DNA of 64,000 nucleotides from Naematelia aurantialba (lineage: Eukaryota > Basidiomycota > Tremellomycetes > Tremellales > Naemateliaceae). The notes under the pieces are model-generated. The model saw only the letters and a program-made list of their open reading frames with translations, made no database searches and was not told where the DNA came from. Within the stretch, counting starts at the first letter, position 1. Each line of letters starts with the position of its first letter. The DNA lies in assembly GCA_021527695.1 (NCBI GenBank), contig JAKFAO010000012.1, positions 248,001 to 312,000 of the forward strand. The letters are read 5' to 3'. Below, in pieces: positions 45,819 to 57,232 of this stretch. The translations under genes and the position numbers were made by a program.

Positions 45819-48590
45819 TTAGTACTGCTTGTCAAACGGCCGCCTCGCTTTCATGCTCTTGACAATCCCGTTCGGCTTCCCTCCCCAACTCCGCCCTCCC
45901 CCACCACCACTGCCACCCCCTCCACCACCACCACCGCCAGCTCCACTCGCCCGACCCTGGCTAAACGGCATCGGCGGCCCGCGATGTTCTCGGTGTCCGT
46001 GTCCGTGTTTCCGGTCCTTGTCCTTGTCCCTCTTGTCCTTCTTGCGGTGCGCTTTGCCTCCGGGACTGGGGTGGCCCGGCCGCGCGATCGGACTTGAGCG
46101 CGCGTCAAACTCCCTCGGTCGGGGATGCTGGAGCACACGCCTCTCGCTCCCGCTGCCATTTACCCGAGCGGGGCTGTAGCTGTGCCCGGGATAGGTGAAC
46201 CGCGATGGCGGCTCGTCGTCGGTTCCGCTCGCAGGCGTGTTGGCAGCGGACGGGGACGACGGGGACGGCGACGGGGACGGGCGGGCGAGCGGCGTGGTGA
46301 TGAATCCGTTGCGGGAGAATTTGGCCGGATGCCGCTCGGGTGACCGCGACGCGTCTTCGCGCTTCCGCTTGGTGGGAGACATCGGACGCGGGAGCTGGGG
46401 GCCGATCATAGACGGCGCCGTCGTGCTCGTGTTTGGTGGAGTCGCGTGAGCTGGCTCGCCACTGGTCGCTGCGCTTAGCGGAGTGTTGGCGCCGTTGGTC
46501 GTCGGTCTGGTGGGTGTGGGTGTGGATGCGGGTGCTGGCACGTTCGGTCTCGCGCTCGATGGCGTTGAGAACGGCGTATGCGGTTTCTTGCCGTACTCGG
46601 CATCATCTACCCGCATGTAGCTGAGTAGGTAGGCCGTCTTGTCTTGCAGGACGGCCGCGAGCGAGACAGCGCTCATCTCATCGTCGTCTGCGTTGAACCA
46701 GGCGCCCTGTGGACCCTTGACGTACGAGGTATAGTGGCCGAAACGCAACTCGACACCCCGATGGCACGTCACCGCGAACAGGCGGTACTTGGTCCCCCCC
46801 TTGGTCTTGTCGACCATGTAAGGCGCAATGTCGAGCCATTCACCAAAGTCGATATGCTGGTTGAACTTGTCTGCCCGAGCTCGACCGCCATAGCCGTAGT
46901 TTACCGAGAACCGCTTCAGGTGGAACGTCAGTACCGGCGGAGCGTGCTGGATTTTGAAGCTTTTCGTGGCCACTGCTTTGGACTTGCAGCTGTCCGCTCG
47001 TCAGCACTCGTCACCTCGTCTGACAAATCTAAGGGAAGAGAAGGACCGACTTACTTTTCGCAGTGATATTTGTTATCTCCCTCGAGCTTGTCTTCCCTGA
47101 TGAATCCCTTCAACATGCCCAGCAAGCTCTTGTCTTTATGATTCACATCCAGACTCAGATCGAGGAAATCGTCAAACGTGTCGCTGGGCTTCTGGCACCG
47201 CGAACACACGACGCGCGACCGCACACTGCCGCCCCAGAGCTTGTAGACCCAAGAGGTCTGTTTGAGTTTTGCCGGCGTGTCCCTGCGGGTCAGATTCAGC
47301 AACGAAGATGGGGAGGAAGAGGCGGTGAGACGGGCGGGCGACGAGGCAAAAAGAGGACAGCGGACGAGCTCACTTTGGATATCTCGCTAGAGCAGTATTC
47401 TGCAAAGCATCCGTGACGAAGCGGAAAAACTCATGTGCATCTTCCTGTCGATTCCGATTAAAGCCCTTTTTGATCTCTGCTCACGTCAGCGTCGTGGTTC
47501 CGGTAATGCTCAGATAGCAAGCGCAATGTGCCATTTTGATGCTCACGGCCGAGGTTGCGGTGGATGCTCGAGGGCATGTACGATCTCTGTCCCTTCCAGT
47601 GCTTCTGCACCACCAGGTCGTGCAGCTCGCACAGCATGCAGAAGCCTTTGCGTGCTTGGAGGCCTGGGATGTCAGCAAAGCACGCCAGTTAGCCGAGGAG
47701 ATTTCCTGCCACGCTCCAATGTAGTCTGGTGCAGTGCAACGCAGTCCGTGCTAGCTTCATGCAGCATTGCAAGACGTTGCAAGACGTCACAAGGCGGCGT
47801 GGCAACAGGGAAAGACACCTAGCCACTTCTGCCAGCAATCAGGAAATGTAGACTCACAATCACCACCCTCATGCCCCATCGCCATCCTCAACACAGGCGG
47901 CGTGTGTAGCAACACCTGCAGCGTCGCATTGGCGTAACATGCCATCGAGGGGTTTTGCAGGCCCGCCGCAGGGGCTTTGCGAGTCGCGATGGGAGATGGC
48001 CATGATAAGTCCAGCTCGGCAGAGTAGAGCGATTGGGATTGCGACTGCGGCTCTTTGCCTTTCCGGGACTGCGACGGCGACTGCAAAGGCGACTGGGACT
48101 GGGACTGGGACTGGGAGTGGGACTGGGACTGGGGCTGCGAGGGCAACTGCGATGTAGATGCCTTGGCGGTGGGCGGTAGGGCAGGTCCGAGCTGAATCCG
48201 GGAGGTAGATGCCCCAAATGGGGATGGGGACGGGGACGGTTGGGGCAGGGGGTGAGATGGCCCAGGAGTCGCTACGCGGGGCTGTTCCGTTTGCTGAGAG
48301 GAAAGAGACTGGGATGTGGGTGTTGTTGTCGGTCTCGACTGCTTGGACGGGGAGTGGGAGTGGGAGTGAGAGCTGGTGTTGGCGTTGGCGTTGGAGTGGG
48401 AGTGAGAGCTGGCGCTGGCGTTGGACAGCACCGAGGAGCGACGACGAGGACTAGGCGGGCCCGGAACGACCTCGACAGTGCCGTACGGATTCCCCAGCGC
48501 CGCGTTGGTGGTGGGCTGCGTGAATGCGATGGGGTTGGCCAGTAGTTCAGCGAGGTACGTCCCCTGCGGCGCGAGCTGCGTTGCGCTCAT
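45819..48590 (-). CDS. Ubiquitin carboxyl-terminal hydrolase (USP36/42, Ubp16-like)
   Basis: This 783-aa USP-type cysteine protease has five exons: 47858-48590, 47547-47663, 47374-47476, 47055-47282 and 45819-46989. An N-terminal ~200-residue region is very rich in Ser/Gln/Asn/His/Pro. The catalytic Cys is about residue 218 in NPSMACYANATLQ. QEDAHEFFRFVTDALQ is the Q-E-D block. A zinc-finger-like pair CSRC and CENC follows, then PPVLTFHLKRFSVN. The His box RFGHYTSYVKGPQGAWFNAD puts the catalytic His near 479. The basic, Gly- and Lys-rich tail (GKAHRKKDKRDKDKDRKHGH) resembles nucleolar USP36/Ubp16 tails, so a nucleolar role is plausible but inferred. The exon-2/3 junction is the least supported. 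Confidence 0.88.
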
Positions 48591-49092
48591 CCTGCCTCTT
48601 CTCCCTCCTCTTCTCTCCTCGTCTCGTCCCTTGCCTGCTTTGCCTTGCTTTGCCCTGCTGCGTTCCTTGGCTTTTACGTGTCACTCCTCGATGTAATTGC
48701 CGGTTTCACTCTACGCTGGTTCCCTGTTTTCTTCTCTTCTTGCTACCTCGCTGTCGCTGCGTCAATGCCGCAGTCACTGCTTTTCACAACTGGGCTGCTT
48801 ATTCGTCTAAACTGCCCGGTGCCCCCACAAAGCAAGCACAAGCACGCAGTCCACGAGCAGACAGAGACGATGGAGATGGCGATGAGGCAAGGACGAGGGT
48901 GCAATGATGGTAGACGCGTAAAAAAATCAAAACTCCAATTCGAGTGGCGACAGCCATGTGGTCAGCCATGTTGGTCGATATCCCCATCATGGTCAGATTC
49001 GCAACAACGTCCCAAAGTGCATGGAGCGACCAGGACAGATGAATATGCAACTAGACGTGGGTCATGCGCGCATAGACTAGCCGTCTAGGCGT
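48591..49092. other. Intergenic region LEU2 / deubiquitinase
   Basis: This 502-bp region contains the deubiquitinase promoter (pyrimidine-rich, CTTTGCCTTGC repeats about 48630-48660) and the LEU2 3' flank. Nothing else is seen. Confidence 0.55.
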
Positions 49093-51191
49093 CTACTTTT
49101 TCAGCCAGCCCTCCAGCACCTCCACAACCTTATCGCCGATATCCTTCGTCCCGCTCGACCCCCCGAGATCTCGGGTCCGCAAGTCGAACCCACCCACATC
49201 CGTGCTGTCCAAGACTTTCTTCACAGCCTTCTCAATGAGATCAGCCTCGGCTGCATGGCCCAGCGAGTATCGCAGCATCATGGCGGCGGAGAGGATGGTG
49301 CCAATTGGGTTGGCAATGCCCTGGCCGGCAATGTCGGGGGCTGAGCCGTGGATGCTGTTCGTTCAAGCGAGGAAAGGAAGGGAAACACGTAACAAGAGGG
49401 CGTGCACGCGAGAACAGCATGCAAAGGGGGTGAAGACGTAATTGATTAGCTCGGACGACGAGTACGACGAGAGACATACGGCTCGTAGATACCCATGACA
49501 GTCGACTTTGGGTCGGGTGCGCCCGCCAACGATGCAGATGGGAGCAGGCCAAGCGAACCGGGAATCACACTGCTCTCATCCGACAGACTGCACGAATCAG
49601 AATTAGTACTCGAAAAAGGCAACGTTAGGAGCTGAGGGATCCAGGAAGCGGAGAGAGCAGAAGGGGGACTCACATATCGCCAAACATGTTTTCTGTGACG
49701 ACCACACCGTTCAGCTTCCTTGGGTTGGAGACCATAATCATCGCAGCAGAATCGACGAGCTGGTGCTCAAGCTTCAGCTGGGGGTACTCGCGCGCCATGA
49801 GCTCAGTGACTGTCTTTCGCCAGAGACGAGAAGAGGCGAGAACGTTGGCTTTGTCGATGGAGATGACGGGCAGGGGAGGGTCGGCAGCGAGAGCGATCTG
49901 GGCGGCGACGCGGGTGATGCGCTCCACTTCGGGGACGGAGTAGATCATTGTGTCCCATGCAACTCCTTCCGCGTCGGTTTCTTGACGCTTGCCAAAGTCT
50001 GCGGGTGACGCATAGCGGAGGAGCAGTGGCGGCGGCAGCGTTGGTCATTTAGGGAGGGGAAATCAGAGCGAACGAGTTTGACAGAGAAATCAGATCAGGA
50101 ACAACAAATGAAAGTGCGAGGAACAACAAATGAGAGCGCGATAATGCAATCATACAGCAAACGATAGGCGAAGATATCGTCAGCAGCGAATCGACACAGC
50201 CCAGAGTGTACGCACAAAGACCCCCAATCAGCTCTCGAAGAACAATGATGTCCGTCCCCCTTGCAATCTCCTCCTTCAACGGCGAATGACGCAGCAGAGA
50301 CTCGCTGGCAAAGTTGGCCGGGCGAATATTTGCGTACAGTCCGAGTTCCTTACGGAGCTTGAGGATGCCTTGTTCAGGACGGACTGGGCCGACGCCCCAT
50401 TTTGGGCCACCCACTGCGCCTGTTGTATGTTAGCGTGATATATCTTGAAAGCCCATTGTCAGGCCATCTGCAAGGGGAATGATGAATAATGAGGCCGAAA
50501 GGGCAGATAACAGGAAGAATGCATGAAACGAAAGAGAGAAGGTACAAGGAAGGGGAAGAAAGAAGGTTTATGCGAGAAGAGACAAGAGGAGGAAGGCGGC
50601 CTTCCAGGGAGCTTGGGGGTGATGTTGGGACATGAATCAGACCTATCGCCGTGTGGCTGTTGCGATTGGGCCGAGAATGCGAGACGAAGCTCACCCAGTA
50701 AGATGGCAGCGCTCTCCTTGCACACAGCGAGCGTCTCATCAGTCAACGGCTCGCCAAACGCATCAATCGAAGCACCCCCAAAGTCCCGGCTGACCAGCTC
50801 GAGTTTCAGGTCGGTGTATTTCGTGATTGTCTCGAGCACACGGACGGCCTCAGACGTGACTTCGGGGCCGATACCGTCTCCCGGGAGGATGGTGATTTTG
50901 AGACTACACCGGGTGACCAGTGAGAGAGTGAACCAGCGAAAGAGCCATCAAGATGCAGTGACCACATTAGGGGAAAGGATGCCAGGGGAAAGACAAAGAC
51001 GATAAAGGCCAGGTAGACGAGCATCGATACGGATGGAGGGATGTACCGTGCCGAGCAAAATAAAATGGGCGGGTTGAGAAAGTCCACAGGAGGTACAGAG
51101 GGATTGGATAGGCGCAGGCGCAACAAGAACACCACGGTCAGCTGTAAACTTGCCAGCGCATCGGAGCATATACTCACGCTTTGCTTGCCAT
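49093..51191 (-). CDS. LEU2: 3-isopropylmalate dehydrogenase
   Basis: This NAD-dependent leucine-biosynthesis enzyme catalyses oxidative decarboxylation of 3-isopropylmalate. Six exons (51178-51191, 50695-50903, 50216-50419, 49674-49998, 49480-49587, 49093-49354) encode 373 aa, the normal family length. The first exon is 14 nt. [55 protein letters not shown] and [15 protein letters not shown] are present, followed by [39 protein letters not shown] and [18 protein letters not shown]. Substrate Arg/Tyr and Mg-binding Asp residues are in place. No mitochondrial presequence is visible, so it is cytosolic as in yeast. It shares a divergent promoter with the oxidase. Confidence 0.96.
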
Positions 51192-52003
51192 GATGCTTTT
51201 GCTGCTAGCTGCTTTGGATCAAGCAATGGAGATTCTACAATTGTCGTTGCTCCTACTCGAGGATGACTTGAATTTCCAGGCATTCCAGATTTCGGGCGCA
51301 TCGGCCGCTTGGGCAAGTCGGGCGAAGGAAATGCCTAATGGTGGGTACCGAATAAATAATGATCAGAGACGGTGCCCCGCACGTTGCTACCCCTGGGGGC
51401 CCGGGGGTTACGTTTCAGGCACCGAACGGAGCACGCGCCTGTTTTGCCTTGGGGGAAAGAAAGAAAGAAAGAAAAGCTGGCAAAGGAAGGAAAACAAAAG
51501 GGAAAACTGGGACGAGGCGAGGTGGTTGGTCGTCGCGTTTCAAAGCATCACCCGCCTCGTCTCGTCCTTTCTTTCCCCGCCACTCCTTCCTTCTTCATCC
51601 CATCCATCCTCCTTCCCTCTCCATCGTCTCTTCATTTGCACCTCGACACCTCGACATCTCGACATCCTCTCGCAACAGCAACTCGCACCCTAGCGTCGAC
51701 GGCCAACCCCGCTCCGAACCCAGATATTTGGAACCTCGGCCCATCGGATGGTTAGGGGAGTCGCGGCGGCATTGACCCTCACCCCCGCACATCCCTCGTC
51801 GTTGTCCCTTACTCCCCCCTTGTGGGATCACTCGCTCAACTCCCTTTGTTCAATAGTTTGACACTTTGACACTTTGCATTGACCATCCCCCCCCCTTCAT
51901 CGCCTCTCCCCTCTCCTTGACCCACTCATCCGACATCTCCCGACCACCTCTACAACAACACAAAATCACGCTCTTTTACTTCACTCTCCTTGCACGCTCG
52001 AAA
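51192..52003. promoter_or_regulatory. Divergent promoter region LEU2 / copper radical oxidase
   Basis: This 812-bp region has a CT-rich half toward the oxidase, C-runs near 51890 and a GGGGGCCCGGGGG stretch near 51395. I searched for a Leu3-type CCGGNNCCGG site and did not find an exact one. Confidence 0.5.
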
Positions 52004-54398
52004 ATGCCCGCGGTTGCTACATCCGTCTCGGTACTCGCCCTCTTATGCCTGGGGTACGCAGGCAACCATGCCACTGCCCTCGAACGAAATGTGTGGAATA
52101 GACGCATGGCCGCGCGCCATGCCCAACATGCCCAACGAGATGATACTCCGCTCGGTCTCGACACGAATGTCACATTAGGCGGGTTCGTGTACCAGGGATA
52201 CTCAGTCGTGTCGGTGCAAATGATGTTCCTCGGCACGGAGGATACCGTATACTTCCTCGACAGTACGTTGGCCCCTGTCATCTGACTTGCACTGACCTAC
52301 CGGGCAGAGACTGAAAATAACTCGGTGACCATCACCCTTCCCTCTGGTGAGACCCGTCCAGCCTGGGGCGCATCCTGGGACCTCCGAACCAACACCGCGT
52401 CCCCAATGACCGTGACGACAAATACGTTTTGCGCAGGCGGAATGTCGTTGGGCAATAATACCTGGGCGGTCTTTGGCGGCAACCAGCCAGTTACCTACGA
52501 AGGAGTAGCCGTCAACGATCAGTATAATAATCCAACCGGAGCCAATCCCTATGGAGACTCGGACGGCGGTGCGGCCATCCGCTTGCTCAACCCTTGCGAC
52601 GATGGTAGCTGCGAATACATCGAAGGGTTGACTATGACCGTGAGTAAACTTCTTTGGAAGTTTCCCTCTACGATGGCTGAGTGCTCAGAGCAAACGATGG
52701 TATCCTACCATCGAGGCTACTGGAAACGGTTCCGTCATTATCTGCAGTGGCGACCAAAATGGAGGGTGAGTAGGAACGACGAACATGGCTGACGACAGAT
52801 ATGTCTCGACGTACGCACAAAACAACCCGACCTGCGAATACTTTCCCCCACGACCCCAAGGTGCAATATACCTGGACTTCCTCAATCGCACTGTGCCGAC
52901 CAATCTTTTTCCCTTAACCTTTCTTCTCCCTTCCGGTATGTTTCTCTACATTTCACATGTTCGCCATAGCATTTACTGAGACATGCTTAGGCAAAATGTT
53001 CATGCAGGCTGCATACAGCACGATTCTGTATGACATGGATACCAATACCGAGACCCAACTAGAAGACATGCCGTACGCGCAGCGCGTGTATCCTGCCTCG
53101 GCTGCTGCTGTCATGCTTCCCCTGACACCAGCCAACAACTACTCGGCTACGATTCTGTTTTGCGGAGGATCAGCTGCCGACCTGTCCAAATCCACCGACG
53201 GAGGCGCAGGATTCAACGTCACTGCTGTGCAGGCCGACGATTCTTGCGTCCGCATCAGCCCTGACGACGCCAACCCGTCGTATGAGGATGATGATTCCTT
53301 GCCCGAACCACGTTCTATGGGTCAGCTCATCTACCTTCCCGACGGCAAGATGTGGCTGGGCAATGGGTGAGCCTGGCCTGATGACATTTCGGATAGCATG
53401 CTCATCATTCAGTGTCGGGTACGGAACCGCTGGGTATGGCAACGAACACTACTCAATTGGGCAGTCGTACGGTCAATATCCTGTCTACTCTTCGGCAATT
53501 TACGAGTGAGCATCATGGGCTGTTGGCAGGCACTCCTCATTGACGTACCTAGCCCATCCGCTCCTCTCGGCACGCGATTCAATCGTGATGGCCTCTCCGA
53601 CTCGGTGCATGAGCGCATGTACCACTCTTCTGCCATCCTTCTTGCCGACGGCTCTGTCCTCGTTGCGGGCAGTAACCCGAATGAGGATGTGACGATGGTG
53701 CAGTGGCCGACCAGCTACGCCGTGGACAAGTTTTACCCACTGTGGTATTCCTCTCCTCGACCTGTTCCTTCGGCACTCCCGACTAGTCTAAGTTACGGAG
53801 GAGAGGCATGGAATTTGACTTACACGCCAACCAACTCGTCTTCCGACCCGGGAAATACCAAGGTCGTGGTCATCCGCACTGGCTTCTCCACCCATTGCGT
53901 GAGTATAGAGTTGACCGCCCCGTCCTGAAAAGCTGACCGCCATCCAGATGAACTTTGGACAAAGATATCTTGAGCTCGCCACCAGCTACACGCAAAACCA
54001 AGATACAGGGGAAGTGACCATGCACGTTTCCCAGATGCCACCAAACCCGAATATCCTTGCTCCTGGACCGGCGATGATCTTCTTGGTCGTAGACGGTGTG
54101 CCATCCATCGGCAAGGTAAGCTAGCACTTTACAGGGCTGTGAAAGGTTCCACGGCTGAGCGCTGGCATAGATGGTCACCATCGGTTCAGGATCGATCGGG
54201 ACCCAGCCTGTCAGTGCTGCGACTGTCCTGCCAGCCTCGTCGGTCATTGTCCCTTCGTCGGCGTCGAACGCCACTTCAAATAGCACTGTTGCCGGCACGA
54301 CTGCCGCCGATACTACGACTGGGGGAGCGGCAGCTGGTCTAACCATTTCATCGGTCGCTGTGCTCCTTGCGGCCTCGTTCGCTGTGTCACTGCAATGA
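52004..54398 (+). CDS. Glyoxal oxidase-like copper radical oxidase, predicted GPI-anchored (AA5)
   Basis: This 671-aa secreted oxidase resembles glyoxal oxidase, which makes H2O2 while oxidising aldehydes. Exons are 52004-52262, 52308-52639, 52689-52765, 52799-52935, 52991-53366, 53413-53505, 53553-53898, 53948-54115 and 54171-54398. An N-terminal signal peptide (about 25 residues) is clear. The Tyr-Cys radical cofactor is expected from Cys128 in NTFCAGG and Tyr202 in KRWYPTIE. The copper ligands fit Tyr448-His449 in ERMYHSSAILL and His539 in GFSTHCMNFGQRY. A kelch-type propeller and DUF1929-like C-domain are implied. A Ser/Thr-rich stalk ends in a hydrophobic tail (LTISSVAVLLAASFAVSLQ), suggesting a GPI anchor to the wall or membrane. 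All introns are 33-55 nt. Confidence 0.93.
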
Positions 54399-55395
54399 CA
54401 CTTGCCGAGTGGAGAGGTCGCCAGAGATAGAGCGCGGACTGGTGAAATGTACATGTGTTTTGTTGTGTATGGGATACTATATCTAATGTCGATGACGGGG
54501 CGAGGTGTCATACCTAATAGGTAAGGGGTTGGACGACGGTGGAGAGGAGCATTGGGAGGGAGCAGGGGAGCATGTGCCGTAGGCGGGCGTGGAGCGGTGG
54601 CGGTCTTGATCCATTCATTATCATGCATAGGACTCTTTTCATCCAGCCTGGTGTCCAGTCTGGCGTCCAACCTGACATCCAGCCTGGGCATCCAGTGCCA
54701 TGGACAGGGTGTGCTGCTGCCGCTGGGCTTTGGCGGCTCAGACGGATGCCTAGAGTGACAGCAGCGGCGAGGACGTCGGCGGTTTCGGGCCAAGCAGATG
54801 GCGCGAGATTAGAAATAATAATGTCGACTCGCGATGGAGGTGTTCGGCGCTTTCGGTTGTTGCTGCTTTGCTGCCTTGTAGAGTAGGGAGGGGAGATGGT
54901 GGGGGTTGGGGCATGGCGACGAGTCCAGAGGCAGAAGGGTGGGTAGAGGAGAGTGTAGGGCTGAGGGCAGAGGGGGTGGGTAAGGCAGGGGATGGTATAA
55001 ATAGTGGATGGTCAGTGTAGATGGCAGCTGTCTGGATACGGAACATTGTTCACCTGCAACCTCTGCTCTGCTGCATCTGCTGTGTCTGCTGCGTCTTCTA
55101 TCTCTGCCAGACTCTTCCTGCTGGAGAAGCGTGATCTTGTGTCGACCGTCGTGGTGTCGGTTGTAACGACGACGACCCCTCGACCTCGGACTTGACCCGG
55201 ACTTCACGGACTTGACTTTGACCTAGACCTACTTGGACTTGACCCCCAAGGCTTGTGTTAGCCTCGACGTCGGTTTGCCTCGACGTCGAGATCCTTGACC
55301 AGGAACGGCCATCGCTTGCCTCGCTGCAGTCTAACGACGCCATCGGACAGACTCACACGGAGACTGAATCTGCAAGAGAGAGCGCCAGACCCGTC
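54399..55395. other. 1.0 kb intergenic region upstream of methyltransferase
   Basis: This holds TCCAGCCTGG-type short repeats (about 54645-54695), a TATAAATA element at about 54996 and GACTTGAC/CTTGACTT repeats (55195-55245). A minus-strand ORF (54750-55046) has no domain. No gene is called. Confidence 0.55.
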
Positions 55396-57133
55396 ATGCC
55401 TGCCAATGTCCATCGTGTTGCCGTGTCCGGTTTTGGCGAGGGCACGAACGATGTTGTGAGTGCCGTGCTTGCCCGGTCTTCCTAGTCGCATCTGGTGGCT
55501 CTACTATGCCTCGGCTCTCCCTGCCCTGATCTCCTCGATATCACTCGGCTCTCCCTATCCCTCAGCTCTCCCTGCCCTGATCTCCTCGATATCACTCAGC
55601 TCTCCCTGTACTCAGCTCGCACGACACTGACCACGCAGTACGACCGCGCGCGCCCCTCGTACCCCGCCGCGACGCTCCACCTCGTCCGCTCGCTGCTGCC
55701 GCCGCCGCCCCGGGCCCTGACCGTCCTCGAGCCAGGCAGCGGCACGGGCATCTTCTCGCGCCTGCTCCTCGCGCCGCCGACGCCCGAGTACCCCGCGTTT
55801 CCCAACCTGCAGACGCTGGTCGGCGTCGAGCCGAGCGCAGGGATGCGCGCCGCCTGGAGCCGCGGGATCGCCCGGCTGCCGCCAGAGGCGCTCAGGGGCG
55901 CGGACGGCACCGCGCGGCGCGTGGAAGCGGTGGCAGGCGGCTTCGACGACCTCAGCCGCGCGGCAGTCGCGCCGGGCTCAGTGGACGCGGTCGTCATTGC
56001 CCAGGCGTGGCATTGGTGTCCCGACTACGCGGCGGCGCTGGTGAGTGCGAGAGCGGCCTGACGGCGTGAGGTGGCGTGGATGGGCGGGCGGGGCGTAGAA
56101 GGGCGGCCGGGCGTTGACATGCCGGCGTGGACGTGGTGACGGGGTGCAAGATGCTGACGCCACCATTCGCTACCTTCGTCGTCGCCTCTACGCGCATCTC
56201 TGGTCTCACCATCGTCTCTCTGCCCCTACGCCGCTCTTTGCTGCGGCTACCTCTCGTCTCGCCATCGTCCGGGCTATCGCCTACAAACGTCTACCACTAC
56301 CGCCTGCCAACCGTCATTAACAACCGACAACAACGTATCGTCTGACCTTTCTCGCCTCTACTGGCCATCACCCGCTTCCATTACCTACTCCGCCATCGCC
56401 CGCTCTTCGCCGGCTCGTCGCCCACTCGTCGCCGACTCATTCACATCCCAGCGCGAGATATCCCACTACCTCGCGCCCGGGGCGCCGCTCATCCTGGTAT
56501 GGAACCACGAGACCCCGACGCTCCCCACCGCCAGCGCCACGGCCGCGCTGTACCAGCCGTACGACCAGGGCACGCCGCAGTTCTACCGCATGCTCTGGCG
56601 GCAGATGTTCGACGTGCCAGAGTGCGCCGAGCTGTTTGACCCGCCGCAAGAGGGCCAGAACGAGTGGAGCGCCAGCATGACGGAGGACCAGGTGCGTCTT
56701 CTGCCCATACTCGTCTCCGCTCCGCGTTCTTCTGCCCATACTCCCCTCCGCTCCGCCTTCTCTCCTCTCCACTCGAGCGAAGATCTCGGAGTCGTGCCAC
56801 GCTAATACCCACAGCTCATCGACCGCATCTTCTCCAAGTCGTACCTCACCGAAGCGCACCTCTCCGGCGAGCCCCGCCGCCAGCTCGAGCAGCAGCTCCG
56901 CCAGGCTATCCAGCAAGCCGACAAGGAGTGGATCGATAAAGAGGTGAGCCACACCTTTCACTTAGTCTCTCGCTCGCTCGCTCACTCTCTCACTATTCAC
57001 TCACTCACTCACTCACCCACCCATCACTCACTCACTCTACTCCCAACCTTCATCCTCACCGCTCACCTCCCAGAACGGCGTCTTCCTCCACACATACGCG
57101 ACACACCATGTCATTCTCCGCAGAAAGCCCTAA
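55396..57133 (+). CDS. Class I SAM-dependent methyltransferase
   Basis: This 296-aa methyltransferase has five exons, 55396-55455, 55639-56040, 56452-56691, 56815-56943 and 57074-57133, all phase 0. YDRARPSYP opens the domain, motif I is LTVLEPGSGTGIFSRLL, and GVEPSAGMRAAW, DAVVIAQAWHWC and LILVWNHETP complete the Rossmann core. The WHW block is typical of fungal type-11 methyltransferases of unknown substrate. The long third intron-exon gap (56041-56451) is pyrimidine-rich. The protein lacks a signal peptide and is probably cytosolic. Exon 2 is markedly GC-rich compared with its surroundings. The C-terminus is only 99 bp from the stop of the convergent DUF2433 gene. Confidence 0.87.
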
Positions 57134-57232
57134 ACGAGCACCAAAGAAGGACCTCTTATACATGGTAAACGGATTTATCTACACGGAATGCAATGAATGA
57201 TGGTATCGAGAATGCAAATATCTTTGAAACCC

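Noticed and set aside
54750..55207. Minus-strand Pro/Ser-rich ORFs upstream of the methyltransferase
   Set aside because: Low complexity, no domain, no splice chain, and several frames open at once.
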